From positions 310,001 to 374,000 of the forward strand of contig CALNXY010000015.1 in assembly GCA_942490705.1 (NCBI GenBank): a DNA stretch of 64,000 nt. The letters are read 5' to 3'. Within the stretch, counting starts at the first letter, position 1. Every line of letters starts with the position of its first letter. Origin of the DNA: JAGRCP01 sp942490705 (GTDB lineage: Bacteria; Chloroflexota; Anaerolineae; Caldilineales; Caldilineaceae). The notes beneath the pieces are model-generated. The model was not told the origin of the DNA and ran no database searches. It saw only the letters and a program-made list of their open reading frames with translations. A program made the position numbers and the translations under genes. Shown in pieces: positions 1 to 8,734 of this stretch.

Positions 1-1212
1 CAGCGCACAGATGTGACGGCCGAATACCGCACGCCCTTTGCGGTTCAAGCCTCCCTCGAACCGCAGGCAGCCGCAGCCGAAGTCCTGCCGGACCGCGTGC
101 GCGTCTGGGTCTCGACGCAGATGCATGGGCGGGTCCGCCCCACTGTGGCTGAGGCACTGGGGGTCGATGAAGAGATTGTCGAGATCATTCCCACCTACAT
201 TGGCGGCGGCTTTGGGCGTAAGTCTGGCTTTGAAGTGGCGGTGGAAGCAGCGCGCCTGTCACAGGCTGCGGGCGTTCCTGTCCATGTGGGCTGGGATCGC
301 ACCGAGGAGATGCGCGACGGCTATTTCCGGCCGCCAACCCACCACAAACTGTATGCCGCGCTTGACGACAGCGGGCGCATCGAAGCGATGGAACATCGCC
401 AAGCCAGCGGCGACGTGGCGTTTGACTTCCTCCCCGGCATCATGGCCACGGTCATGGGGGCTGATTTTGGCGCCTACCGCGGCGCCACGATTCGCTATGC
501 CGTGCCCAACCGCAAGACCATTGCGTGGCGCACGCCCTTACCGGTACGTACGGGATGGTGGCGCGGTCTTGGTCTCCTGGCCAATGCCTACGCACTTGAG
601 AGCTTCATGGACGAGGTGGCATTGGCGGCTGGCGCAGATCCGCTACAGTTCCGCATCGATCACATGCCCGAGGACGAGTGGGGACAGCGGGGACGGGCCG
701 TGCTCGAATCTGTTGGCGAGTTATCCAATTGGTCGACGCCGTTGGAAGCCGGGCGCGGGCGAGGCATTGCCTTTTGCACCGACGTAGATACCATCGTCGC
801 TCAGGTGGCTGAGGTCTCTGTAGACGAGGAGAGTGGCGGTCTGCGGGTCCACCAGATTTACGCAGCCATGGATTGCGGCTTGACCATCAATCCCGATGGG
901 GCCAAGGCACAGATCGAAGGCAACGTCATGTGGGGTGTCGGCTCGGCACTCTTTGAAGAGATGCGCATTGTGGACGGACAGGTAGCGATCGATAATTTCA
1001 ACAACTACCCGCTCCTCACGATGCAGGCTGCGCCTCATGTTGAGAGCATACTCTTGGAAGCGCCGGACGGCGTGCCGCGCGGCGTGGGCGAGCCGCCGAT
1101 TGGTCCGGTGGCGGCAGCGATCGCCAACGCAGTAGCCGATCTCAACGGCACACGCCTGCGTACCCTGCCCATGACGCCCGAACGTGTGCAAGCAGCGTTG
1201 AATCAAGCTTAG
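1..1212 (+). CDS. Molybdopterin-binding subunit of a xanthine dehydrogenase/isoquinoline oxidoreductase-type hydroxylase, 5' truncated
   Basis: The reading frame is open from the first base of the window, so only the C-terminal ~404 residues are present and the true start lies upstream. The sequence has the molybdopterin-binding glycine-rich stretch GGGFGRKSG (about residue 70) and, near the end, GVGEPPIGPVAAAIANAV, which carries the conserved catalytic Glu of molybdenum hydroxylases. The layout, with a late Gly-rich motif and no FAD or 2Fe-2S domain, fits the large subunit of the aldehyde oxidase/IorB-like family, which hydroxylates aromatic or aldehyde carbons using water. The substrate cannot be told. 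The partner [2Fe-2S] subunit would be expected outside the window. A strong terminator follows the stop. Confidence 0.88.
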   Translation, partial: QRTDVTAEYRTPFAVQASLEPQAAAAEVLPDRVRVWVSTQMHGRVRPTVAEALGVDEEIVEIIPTYIGGGFGRKSGFEVAVEAARLSQAAGVPVHVGWDRTEEMRDGYFRPPTHHKLYAALDDSGRIEAMEHRQASGDVAFDFLPGIMATVMGADFGAYRGATIRYAVPNRKTIAWRTPLPVRTGWWRGLGLLANAYALESFMDEVALAAGADPLQFRIDHMPEDEWGQRGRAVLESVGELSNWSTPLEAGRGRGIAFCTDVDTIVAQVAEVSVDEESGGLRVHQIYAAMDCGLTINPDGAKAQIEGNVMWGVGSALFEEMRIVDGQVAIDNFNNYPLLTMQAAPHVESILLEAPDGVPRGVGEPPIGPVAAAIANAVADLNGTRLRTLPMTPERVQAALNQA

Positions 1213-1232
1213 CGTCGTTCCGGTCGTCGTCG

Positions 1233-1273
1233 AAACGGGGCAATGAGATGCAAATCCATTGTCCCGTTTTTTT
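1233..1273 (+). terminator. Rho-independent terminator of the hydroxylase gene
   Basis: A 13-bp stem pairs 1233-1245 (AAACGGGGCAATG) with 1257-1269 (CATTGTCCCGTTT), with a single G-U pair and an 11-nt loop, and runs into seven consecutive T (1267-1273). It sits 21 bp after the stop codon. This is the best canonical terminator in the window. Confidence 0.85.
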
Positions 1274-1440
1274 ATGCCTTGCCACGCAATGTATAATTGA
1301 GCCAGTTTATCCAATGCCCAAAGTCGCTGCATCCAAGCAGTGTACCAAAGCGTCATTGCAGTTATCAATTGCCTTTGCAATTATCCTTTCCAAATAATCG
1401 CTTGCTCCCGGATAGGCGTTGCCAGCAAAGGCCAATAGAT

Positions 1441-1460
1441 GAGGAAGATCGAGGAAGATC
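1441..1460 (+). promoter_or_regulatory. Tandemly duplicated ribosome-binding site
   Basis: The ten bases GAGGAAGATC occur twice back to back directly before the ATG at 1461. Either copy has a Shine-Dalgarno core (GAGGA); the proximal one is 5-6 nt from the start. The duplication supports ATG 1461 as the start. Confidence 0.6.
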
Positions 1461-1934
1461 ATGGTTACCATTCACTGTCTAAATTGTGACGCTGATTTGC
1501 GAGTCAGCGCCATGGCTGAGGCAGGAGATTTGATTACCTGCCAGGACTGTGACGCGGTCTTCGAAGTCGTTGCCATTAATCCGGTCGAGATCGATTTTGC
1601 CGACGAAGAGGAGATCGACGGCGACTTACTCACAATTGAAGTCGATGATGAAAAAGCCGCCAGTGACGACGCAAGCGACGATGATGCCGAAGTCGCCTGG
1701 GCAGATGACTGGACCGATGCCAAAGGTGAAAGCCTGAACGATCTCGGTGACTTGGGCGACGAAGACAGCGATGATGACGACGGTGGGAAAGAAGAGGACG
1801 ACGAAGACGAATGGATCGGCAACTGGGACGACGATGACCTTGACTGGGACGATGACGACTGGGACAACGATGATCTCGACGATGATCTCGACGATGATCT
1901 CGACGATGACGGCGACTGGTTGGACGACGATTGA
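1461..1934 (+). CDS. LysW-like zinc-ribbon protein with a long polyacidic tail
   Basis: The 157-residue protein opens with two CxxC pairs (C6-C9 and C27-C30) in a context (CLNCDADLRV, then GDLITCQDCDAVFEVV) that resembles LysW/ArgW, the small amino-group carrier proteins of lysine/arginine synthesis. LysW is only about 55 residues and ends in EDWGE, where the terminal Glu carries the substrate. Here the ribbon is followed by about 100 residues that are mostly Asp and Glu, with Trp spaced along it (DEWIGNWDDDDLDW), and the protein ends WLDDD. No lysine-pathway genes are adjacent, so a carrier role is doubtful. The acidic tail may bind metal or mimic nucleic acid. The ribbon call is good; the function is unknown. 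Confidence 0.75.
   Translation: MVTIHCLNCDADLRVSAMAEAGDLITCQDCDAVFEVVAINPVEIDFADEEEIDGDLLTIEVDDEKAASDDASDDDAEVAWADDWTDAKGESLNDLGDLGDEDSDDDDGGKEEDDEDEWIGNWDDDDLDWDDDDWDNDDLDDDLDDDLDDDGDWLDDD
1869..1904 (+). repeat. In-frame 12-bp tandem repeat in the acidic tail
   Basis: GATGATCTCGAC is repeated three times exactly (1869-1880, 1881-1892, 1893-1904) and encodes DDLD each time. A repeat unit divisible by three could change copy number without breaking the frame, so tail length may vary among strains. Confidence 0.85.
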
Positions 1935-1938
1935 GCGT

Positions 1939-1955
1939 CGCCTGAAAATCAGGCG
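1939..1955 (+). terminator. Short hairpin after the zinc-ribbon gene
   Basis: CGCCTGA (1939-1945) pairs with TCAGGCG (1949-1955) around a three-base A loop, 5 bp after the stop at 1934. There is only a weak T-rich stretch afterwards, so termination is uncertain. Confidence 0.4.
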
Positions 1956-2082
1956 CCATTTCACACCCGACGTCGTTTGACACCGGCTGTCGAGGACGCT
2001 TACAATCAGACGTTGTGGCCAATACCTGAGCAACTACATTTCATCCGCCTGCCCGGCATACACCGGATACCAGGAGCATTCA

Positions 2083-3660
2083 ATGACCCACGAGCAACAT
2101 AGTACGGAAACCCGTGGCCCAACCAAGGGCGACAGCGCCAAGATTGAAACCGTCGAGCTTGCTACCGACGGCACTTCGACCGCAGCGCGCAAGTACCACA
2201 TTTGGACCATCGGCTGCCAGATGAACGTGGCCGACTCCAACCACGTTGCAGCGGAGTTGGAAAAGATCGGCTACGGCCCGACGGATCAGCTCGACGAGGC
2301 GGACGTGGTTGTTTTGAACACGTGCGTCGTCCGTCAAAGCGCAGAAAACAAGGCAGTGGGCAAGCTGGGCAGTCTCAAGCCCTGGAGACGCCGTCATCCC
2401 GACGGTACCCTGGCGCTCATGGGCTGCATGGTGGGCGTCAAGCCCAGCCAGCAACTCCTCGATGCATACCCCTACGTAGATGTTTTTATGGCGCCCAGTG
2501 AAGCCAGCCCCCTGGTTGGTCACCTCCGCGAGGCGGAGATTGAGGCCGAGGTCGAAGCGATTGAGCGCTCGCAGCTGGCCCAACGCTACGCATTGCAAGA
2601 TGCAGCGCAACCCATCGGCACAACCCAATCGATTAAGCATCTGGCACTCAGTGGCGACGCGCCCGTCTCTGCGCATGTGCCCATCGTTTACGGCTGTAGC
2701 CATGCCTGCACCTTTTGCATTATCCCCTTCCGCCGCGGCATCGAACGCAGCCGCCCGGTAGACGAAATCGTCAACGAGATTCGCGGCCTGGTCGATCAGG
2801 GCGTGCGCGAAGTGACGCTTCTTGGTCAGATCGTGGATCGCTACGGCTACGACTGGCGCGAGCAGGGTACGGGAAACTCGGCAACGGTGGCAGCATTTCA
2901 GGGGCTGGCCGACGGCGACATGCCCGATCTGGCCGACCTCTTGCGCGCCGTCCACGAAATCGATGGCTTGTGGCGCATTCGTTTTTTGACCGGCCATCCG
3001 AACTACATGACCGATCGCATTCTGGAAACGGTGCGAGATTTGCCCAAGGTGATGGAGCATATCGAGGTACCGATCCAAGCCGGCGACGACCAGGTCCTGG
3101 AGGCGATGAAGCGGGGCTATACAAGCGCCGATTATCGCGCGTTGATCGAGCGCATCCGCACGATCGTGCCTGATGCAGCAATTCATACCGACATCATCGT
3201 CGGTTTCTGTGGCGAGAGCAGTACGCAATTTGATAGGACGGCCGAACTCCTGCGCGACCTGAAGCTTGATAAAGCACACTTGGCCCGCTACAGCCCGCGG
3301 CCCGGTACGCTCAGCGAGCGGCGCATGGCCGATGACGTGCCCGAAGCAGAGAAAGTGCGTCGTCATAAAGTGCTGGAAGCAATCCAAGAAGAAGTATGCG
3401 CTGAGATTAACGCACGCATGCTGGGTGAAACGGTCGAGGTACTCGTGGAGGAAAAGCACAAGGGCAAGTGGCGCGCCCGTACGCGTCAGAATAAGCTCGT
3501 CTTTGTCGACAGCGAGCTACCGTTGCGCGGTCGCCTGATCGAGGCCCAGGTAACGTGGACCGGACCCTGGAGCGTCCAGGCGCGTTTTGTCCGCGACGTC
3601 TCGCCGCTGCCCGATCGCGTTGAGGCGCCCAAGACTACGTTTACGCTGGCCGCCGATTAA
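2083..3660 (+). CDS. miaB: MiaB-type tRNA methylthiotransferase (radical SAM)
   Basis: It probably adds a 2-methylthio group to N6-isopentenyladenosine at tRNA position 37. The 525-residue protein shows the three methylthiotransferase cysteines (C45 in TIGCQMN, C81 in NTCVVR, C115 in LMGCM) that hold one [4Fe-4S] cluster. It also has the radical-SAM motif CSHACTFC (C205, C209, C212) for the second cluster. The last ~65 residues form a TRAM RNA-binding domain. It is longer than typical MiaB (about 450-475) because of a 35-residue N-terminal extension and a linker around residues 145-195. An AGGAG precedes the ATG by about 9 bases. MiaB and the RimO/MtaB paralogues share these motifs; TIGCQMN favours MiaB. 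Confidence 0.9.
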   Translation: MTHEQHSTETRGPTKGDSAKIETVELATDGTSTAARKYHIWTIGCQMNVADSNHVAAELEKIGYGPTDQLDEADVVVLNTCVVRQSAENKAVGKLGSLKPWRRRHPDGTLALMGCMVGVKPSQQLLDAYPYVDVFMAPSEASPLVGHLREAEIEAEVEAIERSQLAQRYALQDAAQPIGTTQSIKHLALSGDAPVSAHVPIVYGCSHACTFCIIPFRRGIERSRPVDEIVNEIRGLVDQGVREVTLLGQIVDRYGYDWREQGTGNSATVAAFQGLADGDMPDLADLLRAVHEIDGLWRIRFLTGHPNYMTDRILETVRDLPKVMEHIEVPIQAGDDQVLEAMKRGYTSADYRALIERIRTIVPDAAIHTDIIVGFCGESSTQFDRTAELLRDLKLDKAHLARYSPRPGTLSERRMADDVPEAEKVRRHKVLEAIQEEVCAEINARMLGETVEVLVEEKHKGKWRARTRQNKLVFVDSELPLRGRLIEAQVTWTGPWSVQARFVRDVSPLPDRVEAPKTTFTLAAD

Positions 3661-3739
3661 CAACGGCTACATCACGACCGATCAAGCGCGCTACGCACTT
3701 GTCTGAAGAGCTGTTGACCTTCCAGGCGAGTCGATGTAT

Positions 3740-3770
3740 CGAGTCAATGTATTCAGACATGACTCGGTTT
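3740..3770 (+). terminator. Hairpin downstream of miaB
   Basis: CGAGTC-A-ATGT (3740-3750) pairs with ACATGACTCG (3757-3766) with one bulged A, followed by GTTT. It lies 80 bp after the miaB stop. Confidence 0.45.
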
Positions 3771-3797
3771 GGCGGACGTGCGCGAACAACACTGACG

Positions 3798-3831
3798 CCG
3801 GCAGGATTCTACGACTAGGTCCTGCCGGTTT
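3798..3831 (+). terminator. Second hairpin between miaB and the antiporter gene
   Basis: CCGGCAGGA (3798-3806) pairs perfectly with TCCTGCCGG (3820-3828), 13-nt loop, followed by TTT. With the preceding hairpin it forms a tandem terminator-like pair in the 219-bp gap; the rest of the gap shows nothing further. Confidence 0.5.
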
Positions 3832-3879
3832 GCATGTCAGCCAACCATTCAACACCTATCCTGGCAAGGTTCTCTATTC

Positions 3880-4902
3880 ATGCTTGGTGACAGTTTAACC
3901 GCTAATATTGTCCTTTTTCTGGCTGGCTTCGTCCTCTTGATCGGCGGCGCAGAATTCCTGGTACGTGGGGCCAGCCGCCTCGCCGTTCGTATGAGCGTGC
4001 CCACCGTCGTTGTGGGCCTCACCGTTGTCGCCTTTGGCACGAGCTTGCCGGAACTAATTGTCAGCGTCTTGGCAAACCTCCAGGGCAACGGCGCCGGCGA
4101 TATCGCAATCGGCAATATTGTCGGTAGCAATATCGCCAATATTGGCCTCATTCTCGGCATTACGGGCCTGTTGGCAGTCATCCCGGTTGACAGTCACTTG
4201 GTGCGCCGCGAGATTCCGATCTTGATTGTCGTTTCGATCATCTTCGTGATGATGGCCTGGTCTGGCAGCATCAGCCGCCTCAACGGCTTGATCCTCAGTA
4301 CGGGGTTGATCGTCTTTACCATTTATAGTTACAAGAGCAATCAGCTGAGTGAGGAACAGGTTCACGAAGGCGAGGAAGCGTTGGATGTCGTCATGTCGAT
4401 TGACGCCGACATCGCCCAGCCCAGCCGCCACCCGCTCTTTGACCTCATGCTCGTCGGCGTCGGCATGGTCGGTCTGATGGTGGGTGCAAGTTGGCTGGTT
4501 GATTCCGCGCAGTTTCTGGCACGGGCAATGGGCGTCAGTGAGCTGATCATTGGACTGACGCTGGTTGCGCTTGGCACCAGCTTGCCGGAGTTGGCCACCT
4601 GCATCATCGCTGTTGCTCGCAAGGAGGGCGACATCGCCGTCGGCAACATCGTCGGCTCCAACCTCTTCAACATGATGTTCATCGGCGGACTCAGTTCATT
4701 GATCAAACCCCTGCCCGTGCCCCTGCACATGCGCGACGTTGACTTTCCCGTCATGCTTGGGCTGACCGGGCTCCTCTTTCTCCTGGTCATACGGCGGCCC
4801 CATTCCATCAACCGCATCGGGGCGGCCATCCTGCTGACGGCCTATCTTTGCTACATCTTCTGGCTTTTCTTTGTCAACGGCGCAGCGCCGGTAGCCGGCT
4901 AG
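3880..4902 (+). CDS. Calcium/sodium antiporter of the CaCA family (YrbG-like)
   Basis: A 340-residue membrane protein that should exchange Ca2+ for Na+ or H+ across the cytoplasmic membrane. It has the two inverted alpha-repeats that define the family: GTSLPELIVS at residues 53-62 with GNIVGSN at 78-84, and GTSLPELATC at 232-241 with GNIVGSN at 255-261. The Glu in each GTSLPE is an ion ligand. About ten hydrophobic segments are visible, with a soluble loop at residues 152-185 between the halves. The length is typical of prokaryotic YrbG-like antiporters. Start ATG 3880 has no strong Shine-Dalgarno. The next gene begins 15 bp after the stop, so the two may be cotranscribed. Confidence 0.9.
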   Translation: MLGDSLTANIVLFLAGFVLLIGGAEFLVRGASRLAVRMSVPTVVVGLTVVAFGTSLPELIVSVLANLQGNGAGDIAIGNIVGSNIANIGLILGITGLLAVIPVDSHLVRREIPILIVVSIIFVMMAWSGSISRLNGLILSTGLIVFTIYSYKSNQLSEEQVHEGEEALDVVMSIDADIAQPSRHPLFDLMLVGVGMVGLMVGASWLVDSAQFLARAMGVSELIIGLTLVALGTSLPELATCIIAVARKEGDIAVGNIVGSNLFNMMFIGGLSSLIKPLPVPLHMRDVDFPVMLGLTGLLFLLVIRRPHSINRIGAAILLTAYLCYIFWLFFVNGAAPVAG

Positions 4903-4917
4903 CCAGGACAACCAACT

Positions 4918-6105
4918 GTGGCCGAGAGAGTGCGAGACTTCATTGCGAATTTCAACGTTCGTTCGATTCTGTTGATCGGCGGCGGCTTGCTCGTCTTGGG
5001 CTGTTTTTCCATTTTTCTTGGTCAGAATCTGATCTTCGAAGCAGGCGTGCGCTTGGGGATTTTTGCGCCCTCGCCCATCCGCCAATATGAAGCGGTCGAC
5101 CAGACTGAGGCAGGGTGGTATAACGCGTTTTTCACCAACCCGGCTTGCCTACCCGAATGGCGGCGTCATGATGGGCTCGATCAGCTGATCGCCGACGATA
5201 TTCGCTCGGCCGGCGATCGCGTTGACCTGGCGGCCTTTGAGCTAAACGCCACGCCGATCATCAGCGCACTGCGTGATGTCGCCAGTGCAGGCAAAGAAGT
5301 TCGAGTTGTGGTGGATTCGGCAGAGACGGAAGCCGGCGTTATGGACAGATTGCGCAGCGCCGGCGTCGAAATCGTCGGCGATGAGCGCAGTGCGCTCATG
5401 CACAACAAGTTTGTCATCATCGACGATCAGGTCGTCTGGACTGGCTCCCTCAATTTCACCGACAATGGGAGTTACTGCAATGCCAACAATGTTGTGCGTA
5501 TGATATCGCCCCAACTGGCGGACAACTACACGGCTGAAATGGACGAAATGATCAATGGACGCAGCTTTGGGCCGACTTCACCGGATAATACGCCACATGA
5601 ACGAATGAGCATTGACGGTGTCGCCGTCGAAAACTACTTTGCCGCCGAAAAAGAAGTCGCGCCGATCATTGCTGCCTACGTGGCGGATGCCACGGAAGAG
5701 ATCCTCTTTATGGCCTACTCGTTCACGGAAGAGACGATTGGAGAGGCCGTGATCGAACAGGCCAGGTCGGGCACAACCGTGCAGGGCGTTTTCGAAACGA
5801 CTGGCTCAGAGACTGCCTATAGCTACTTCAACAGGCTGGATAGCATGCGCGCGCCCAACGTGATGGTCCGCCAAGACGGCAGCAGCACCGTAATGCATCA
5901 TAAGGTCTTTATCCTGGATCGAGAGACCGTGATCTTTGGTTCCTTCAATTTTACCAATAGCGCCAATGATGAAAATGACGAGAACATTGTCATTGTCAAA
6001 GATCCTGCCCTGGCCGCGCAATTCGCTGCTGAATTTGCCGCGGTCTGGCGCGAGGCGCCCGGCCTGGACGATTGGTTCTGGCAAACCATCGGCATCGAGT
6101 TTTGA
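4918..6105 (+). CDS. Membrane-anchored phospholipase D-like protein
   Basis: The 395-residue protein starts with one hydrophobic segment (residues 17-35), which probably anchors it with the catalytic part outside. Two HKD motifs are intact: H162-x-K164-x4-D169 (HNKFVIID) followed by GSLNFT, and H327-x-K329-x4-D334 (HHKVFILD) followed by GSFNFT. Two such motifs form one active site in the PLD superfamily, which cleaves phosphodiester bonds of phospholipids or nucleic acid. The compact halves resemble the bacterial Nuc/cardiolipin-hydrolase type. The start is GTG 4918; no better start lies ahead of the membrane segment. The substrate is unknown. Confidence 0.85.
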   Translation: MAERVRDFIANFNVRSILLIGGGLLVLGCFSIFLGQNLIFEAGVRLGIFAPSPIRQYEAVDQTEAGWYNAFFTNPACLPEWRRHDGLDQLIADDIRSAGDRVDLAAFELNATPIISALRDVASAGKEVRVVVDSAETEAGVMDRLRSAGVEIVGDERSALMHNKFVIIDDQVVWTGSLNFTDNGSYCNANNVVRMISPQLADNYTAEMDEMINGRSFGPTSPDNTPHERMSIDGVAVENYFAAEKEVAPIIAAYVADATEEILFMAYSFTEETIGEAVIEQARSGTTVQGVFETTGSETAYSYFNRLDSMRAPNVMVRQDGSSTVMHHKVFILDRETVIFGSFNFTNSANDENDENIVIVKDPALAAQFAAEFAAVWREAPGLDDWFWQTIGIEF

Positions 6106-6130
6106 GCTGCTATAGCCGCATAGCCGATTG

Positions 6131-6139
6131 TGATATGAT
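6131..6139 (+). promoter_or_regulatory. Candidate extended -10 promoter element
   Basis: TGATATGAT matches the extended -10 pattern TGnTATnnT, 65 bp ahead of the lipoprotein start. No convincing -35 is seen, which is allowed for extended -10 promoters. Confidence 0.35.
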
Positions 6140-6204
6140 AATGGGGAACAGAGCTCCCACCCTTGTCTAGCCCAATCGACAACCAATTCAAGAAACCGGA
6201 GAGT

Positions 6205-7668
6205 ATGATGCAAGTTCGTAGAGTCCTGACCCTTTTGGCCATTGCTCTGGCCGCGCTTTTTGCTCTCAGCGCCTGCGGAGGCGGCGAGGAGCCAGCGCCG
6301 ACGCCGGAACCGACTGTGGCGGAAGCAGCGGCCGAAGCGGAGGCTCCGGCAGAAGAGTCGGGTGACGAGGTCGCCGAAGCACCCGCCGCCGCGGACACCG
6401 CAGGAGACGAGGGCGAAGACGGCGAGGACGCCGAGGAGATGGCAAGCGAAGCAGCCGCCAGCACAACCGCCCTCAACCTGGTCAGCGCCCGCCCCGTGAC
6501 CGAGATCGTTGCCGACCGCGAAGGCGTGCTGGCGACTCTTTCACCCGATGGCGCCCAAATTGCCTGGATCACCCGCGATGGCGGGGGACGCAAAGCCATC
6601 GGCCAGCTTTGTCTCTTCACCTTTGCCGACGCCAGCAAGACCTGCCACGATGCGCCTGAAGAGTTTGAGAGCTATCCCTACCAGCTTGCCTGGGCTCCGG
6701 ATAGCTCGGCGATCGCCTTTACAGAGAATGTAGTCGTTGCCGGTCTGGAAAGCGATGTTTGGGTCTTCACCGTGGCCGACGGCGCTTTCACCGATCGCAC
6801 GGACGATGGTGTGACCGGCTCCTGGACAGTAGGCGAAGGGGAGTTTGCACTCGATCTACTCCCCATGTGGAGCCCGGACAGCAGCACGATCTACTTCTGG
6901 CGTGTTGAGCCCCTGGGCGATCTTGCCTACAACATGGGCATCTTCCAGATCGGCGCAACGGAGGGCGACGCCGAGCAAGTCATCGACTTGACTGACTCCA
7001 TGACCGGCTATCTGCCCCGTTACTCACAATCGAATTTCGGACTCGATGGCATGAGCGCGCTCTCGCCCGACGGATCCCAGATCGCGGTTCTGCTCACCGA
7101 CATGACAAACACGCTCTACGGCACGACGCCCGTCACGCTGTGGCTGCTGAATCTTGACGACGCTGCAAGCGAACCGGCGCAGCTGATGACGTCGGATGAT
7201 TTCCAGGCGGCCCTGCCCACCTGGCAGAACTTGCCCGCCAATCCCCAGGGGCTCTCCTGGACCGGTGACGGCAGCGCGATTGTGGTCAATGCCTTTAGCA
7301 ATGATACGCATGCGCCACTGAACCTCTATTATTACGTCGATGCGGCCAGCGGCGAGGCGGTGCCGGCGGTAGATTTTAGCGGCGCCGCTACGATCGAAGA
7401 TCTCTACAGCGTCGACGGCACTCCGATCCCGCTGCGCTATTATGCGCCGTGGTCTGCTTCGCTGACGGCGGACGACATGACGCTGGTTATGTTCAATGAT
7501 CTGGGCGGTACGGCCGGCGTACTCGAGTCAGTGCTGCCGCCAACGGGCGATCTGCCGGAAATCTTGCGCACGGCTGAGTCCCTTTCAACCCTGCCCACCG
7601 GCGTTCGCTCGAGTCGCTCGGACGACGGCAAGGTGATCATGTCCGGCATCATGTTTACCTTCGAATAG
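6205..7668 (+). CDS. Lipoprotein with TolB/WD40-like beta-propeller repeats
   Basis: I start the gene at ATG 6205 (or the adjacent ATG 6208) because GGAGAG lies just before it and a clean lipoprotein signal follows, ending at the lipobox LSAC. The mature protein begins with a 60-residue Ala/Glu/Pro-rich spacer, then a propeller whose blades carry the Ser-Pro-Asp-Gly pattern typical of TolB/WD40-like repeats: SPDGAQIAWI, APDSSAIAFT, SPDSSTIYFW, SPDGSQIAVL. Such proteins bind proteins or ligands at the cell surface; no catalytic motif is visible. A bidirectional terminator follows. The exact role is unknown. Confidence 0.8.
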   Translation: MMQVRRVLTLLAIALAALFALSACGGGEEPAPTPEPTVAEAAAEAEAPAEESGDEVAEAPAAADTAGDEGEDGEDAEEMASEAAASTTALNLVSARPVTEIVADREGVLATLSPDGAQIAWITRDGGGRKAIGQLCLFTFADASKTCHDAPEEFESYPYQLAWAPDSSAIAFTENVVVAGLESDVWVFTVADGAFTDRTDDGVTGSWTVGEGEFALDLLPMWSPDSSTIYFWRVEPLGDLAYNMGIFQIGATEGDAEQVIDLTDSMTGYLPRYSQSNFGLDGMSALSPDGSQIAVLLTDMTNTLYGTTPVTLWLLNLDDAASEPAQLMTSDDFQAALPTWQNLPANPQGLSWTGDGSAIVVNAFSNDTHAPLNLYYYVDAASGEAVPAVDFSGAATIEDLYSVDGTPIPLRYYAPWSASLTADDMTLVMFNDLGGTAGVLESVLPPTGDLPEILRTAESLSTLPTGVRSSRSDDGKVIMSGIMFTFE

Positions 7669-7724
7669 TCGGTCCGTGCATCGCGCCGTTCTGGAGCGTT
7701 GCAGTCGACAGTAGCTTTGTGACG

Positions 7725-7761
7725 AAAAAAGGTCCGGCGGATCAATCCGCCGGACCTTTTT
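7725..7761. terminator. Bidirectional terminator between convergent genes
   Basis: GGTCCGGCGGAT (7731-7742) pairs perfectly with ATCCGCCGGACC (7745-7756). It is flanked by six A on the left and five T on the right, so it works as an intrinsic terminator in both directions, for the propeller lipoprotein (+) and the PHP phosphatase (-). Confidence 0.9.
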
Positions 7762-7814
7762 GGTGAAGCGGCGCTCGCTCCAACTGATTACGACCGATTA
7801 TTCTGCTCAACTCA

Positions 7815-8603
7815 TCAATTGGGCAGACGCACGCCAAATGATGCTTCGTTGGCGCGCTCGAGGCCGGCTTCGGCAAGCAGTTCCTCACCGACGGCCATGT
7901 GCCGCCCGATCTCTGCAACCCGATGTGCGTCTGAATTGAGCGCAACATTTTTTCCGCCCGCCTCCGCGTACCAGCGCAGTACCGTCACCAGGCTATCGTT
8001 CCAACCCGGTTCATCGCAGAGAAAGCGCGTGTTGATTTCAAGCGTGCGCTTGCGGTCGGCCAACGCGCGCAACACAGGCTGAATCTCTGCTTCCAGACGG
8101 CCCATATCGGGAGGGCCGAAGCGATTGGTTCCGGTTGCGAAGATGCGATCAAAGTGGGCCAGCATGTCGAATTCTACAGTAGTCGTCATGTCGGCCATCG
8201 AGCGAAAATAGTCGGCGTAGACATCGTAGGGATCACGGTCGTCAAAGCAGCGTGCGTCATGGATATTGCGACCCCCCACCCAGTGTACAGAGGCAATCAC
8301 AACATCAAAGTGGTGGGCGTTGAGTATCGCTTGCACTTCATCCTGATGATGATGAGGGTTGCCAAACTCTGCGCCGCTTAGCACGCGCAGGCCCTGGGGG
8401 CCAAACTCTTCGCGACAGACCACAATATCGGCGAAATATTGGGGGAAGTCGGGGCACATTGTCCGACCTCGAGGAGACCACTCCACGTGGTCGGTAATGG
8501 CGATCGCGTCCATACCCAGGGCGAGCGCCTGGAGGCAAAGCTCATACGGTGAGTTATGGCCGTCAGGGCTATGGGTTGAATGCATGTGGTAATCGGTTTG
8601 CAT
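7815..8603 (-). CDS. PHP-family phosphatase (histidinol-phosphatase-like)
   Basis: A 262-residue member of the polymerase-and-histidinol-phosphatase superfamily. Metal-binding motifs are intact: HMHSTHSPDG at the N-terminus, ITDHVEW, SGAEFG, ASVHW, a central HFD and a late NSDAH. This order and length fit the HisK-type histidinol-phosphate phosphatase that performs the penultimate step of histidine synthesis, but other PHP phosphoesterases look the same and no his gene is nearby. The start is ATG 8603, preceded by GAGGAA; an upstream TTG in frame has no such support. Confidence 0.8.
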   Translation of the reverse strand: MQTDYHMHSTHSPDGHNSPYELCLQALALGMDAIAITDHVEWSPRGRTMCPDFPQYFADIVVCREEFGPQGLRVLSGAEFGNPHHHQDEVQAILNAHHFDVVIASVHWVGGRNIHDARCFDDRDPYDVYADYFRSMADMTTTVEFDMLAHFDRIFATGTNRFGPPDMGRLEAEIQPVLRALADRKRTLEINTRFLCDEPGWNDSLVTVLRWYAEAGGKNVALNSDAHRVAEIGRHMAVGEELLAEAGLERANEASFGVRLPN

Positions 8604-8704
8604 AGGGCGGCGTTCCTCGCGCAATTGGTTGACGATGCGGTTTCATTCGTATACATAGCATACTACCATTTGCGCACAACCAATGCACGGTTAAAGCATT
8701 GTAA

Positions 8705-8734
8705 AGGAAATCAGGCGCCGGCGCCTGATTTCCT
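8705..8734 (-). terminator. Perfect 30-bp palindrome at the end of the homocysteine methyltransferase gene
   Basis: AGGAAATCAGGCGCC (8705-8719) is followed at once by its exact reverse complement (8720-8734). It overlaps the stop codon. On the minus strand it continues into TTTAC, consistent with a terminator. The remaining gap to the PHP gene holds nothing else. Confidence 0.7.

Noticed and set aside
1869..1904. Possible CRISPR or VNTR array
   Set aside because: 12-bp units without spacers inside a coding tail; a coding microsatellite.
1472..2033. Ser-rich and Val/Ile-rich minus-strand frames
   Set aside because: They are complements of the GAC/GAT-rich acidic tail, not genes.
2080..3459. 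459-codon open frame on the minus strand
   Set aside because: It lies opposite miaB, has no family pattern, and is the usual antisense shadow of a G+C-rich gene.
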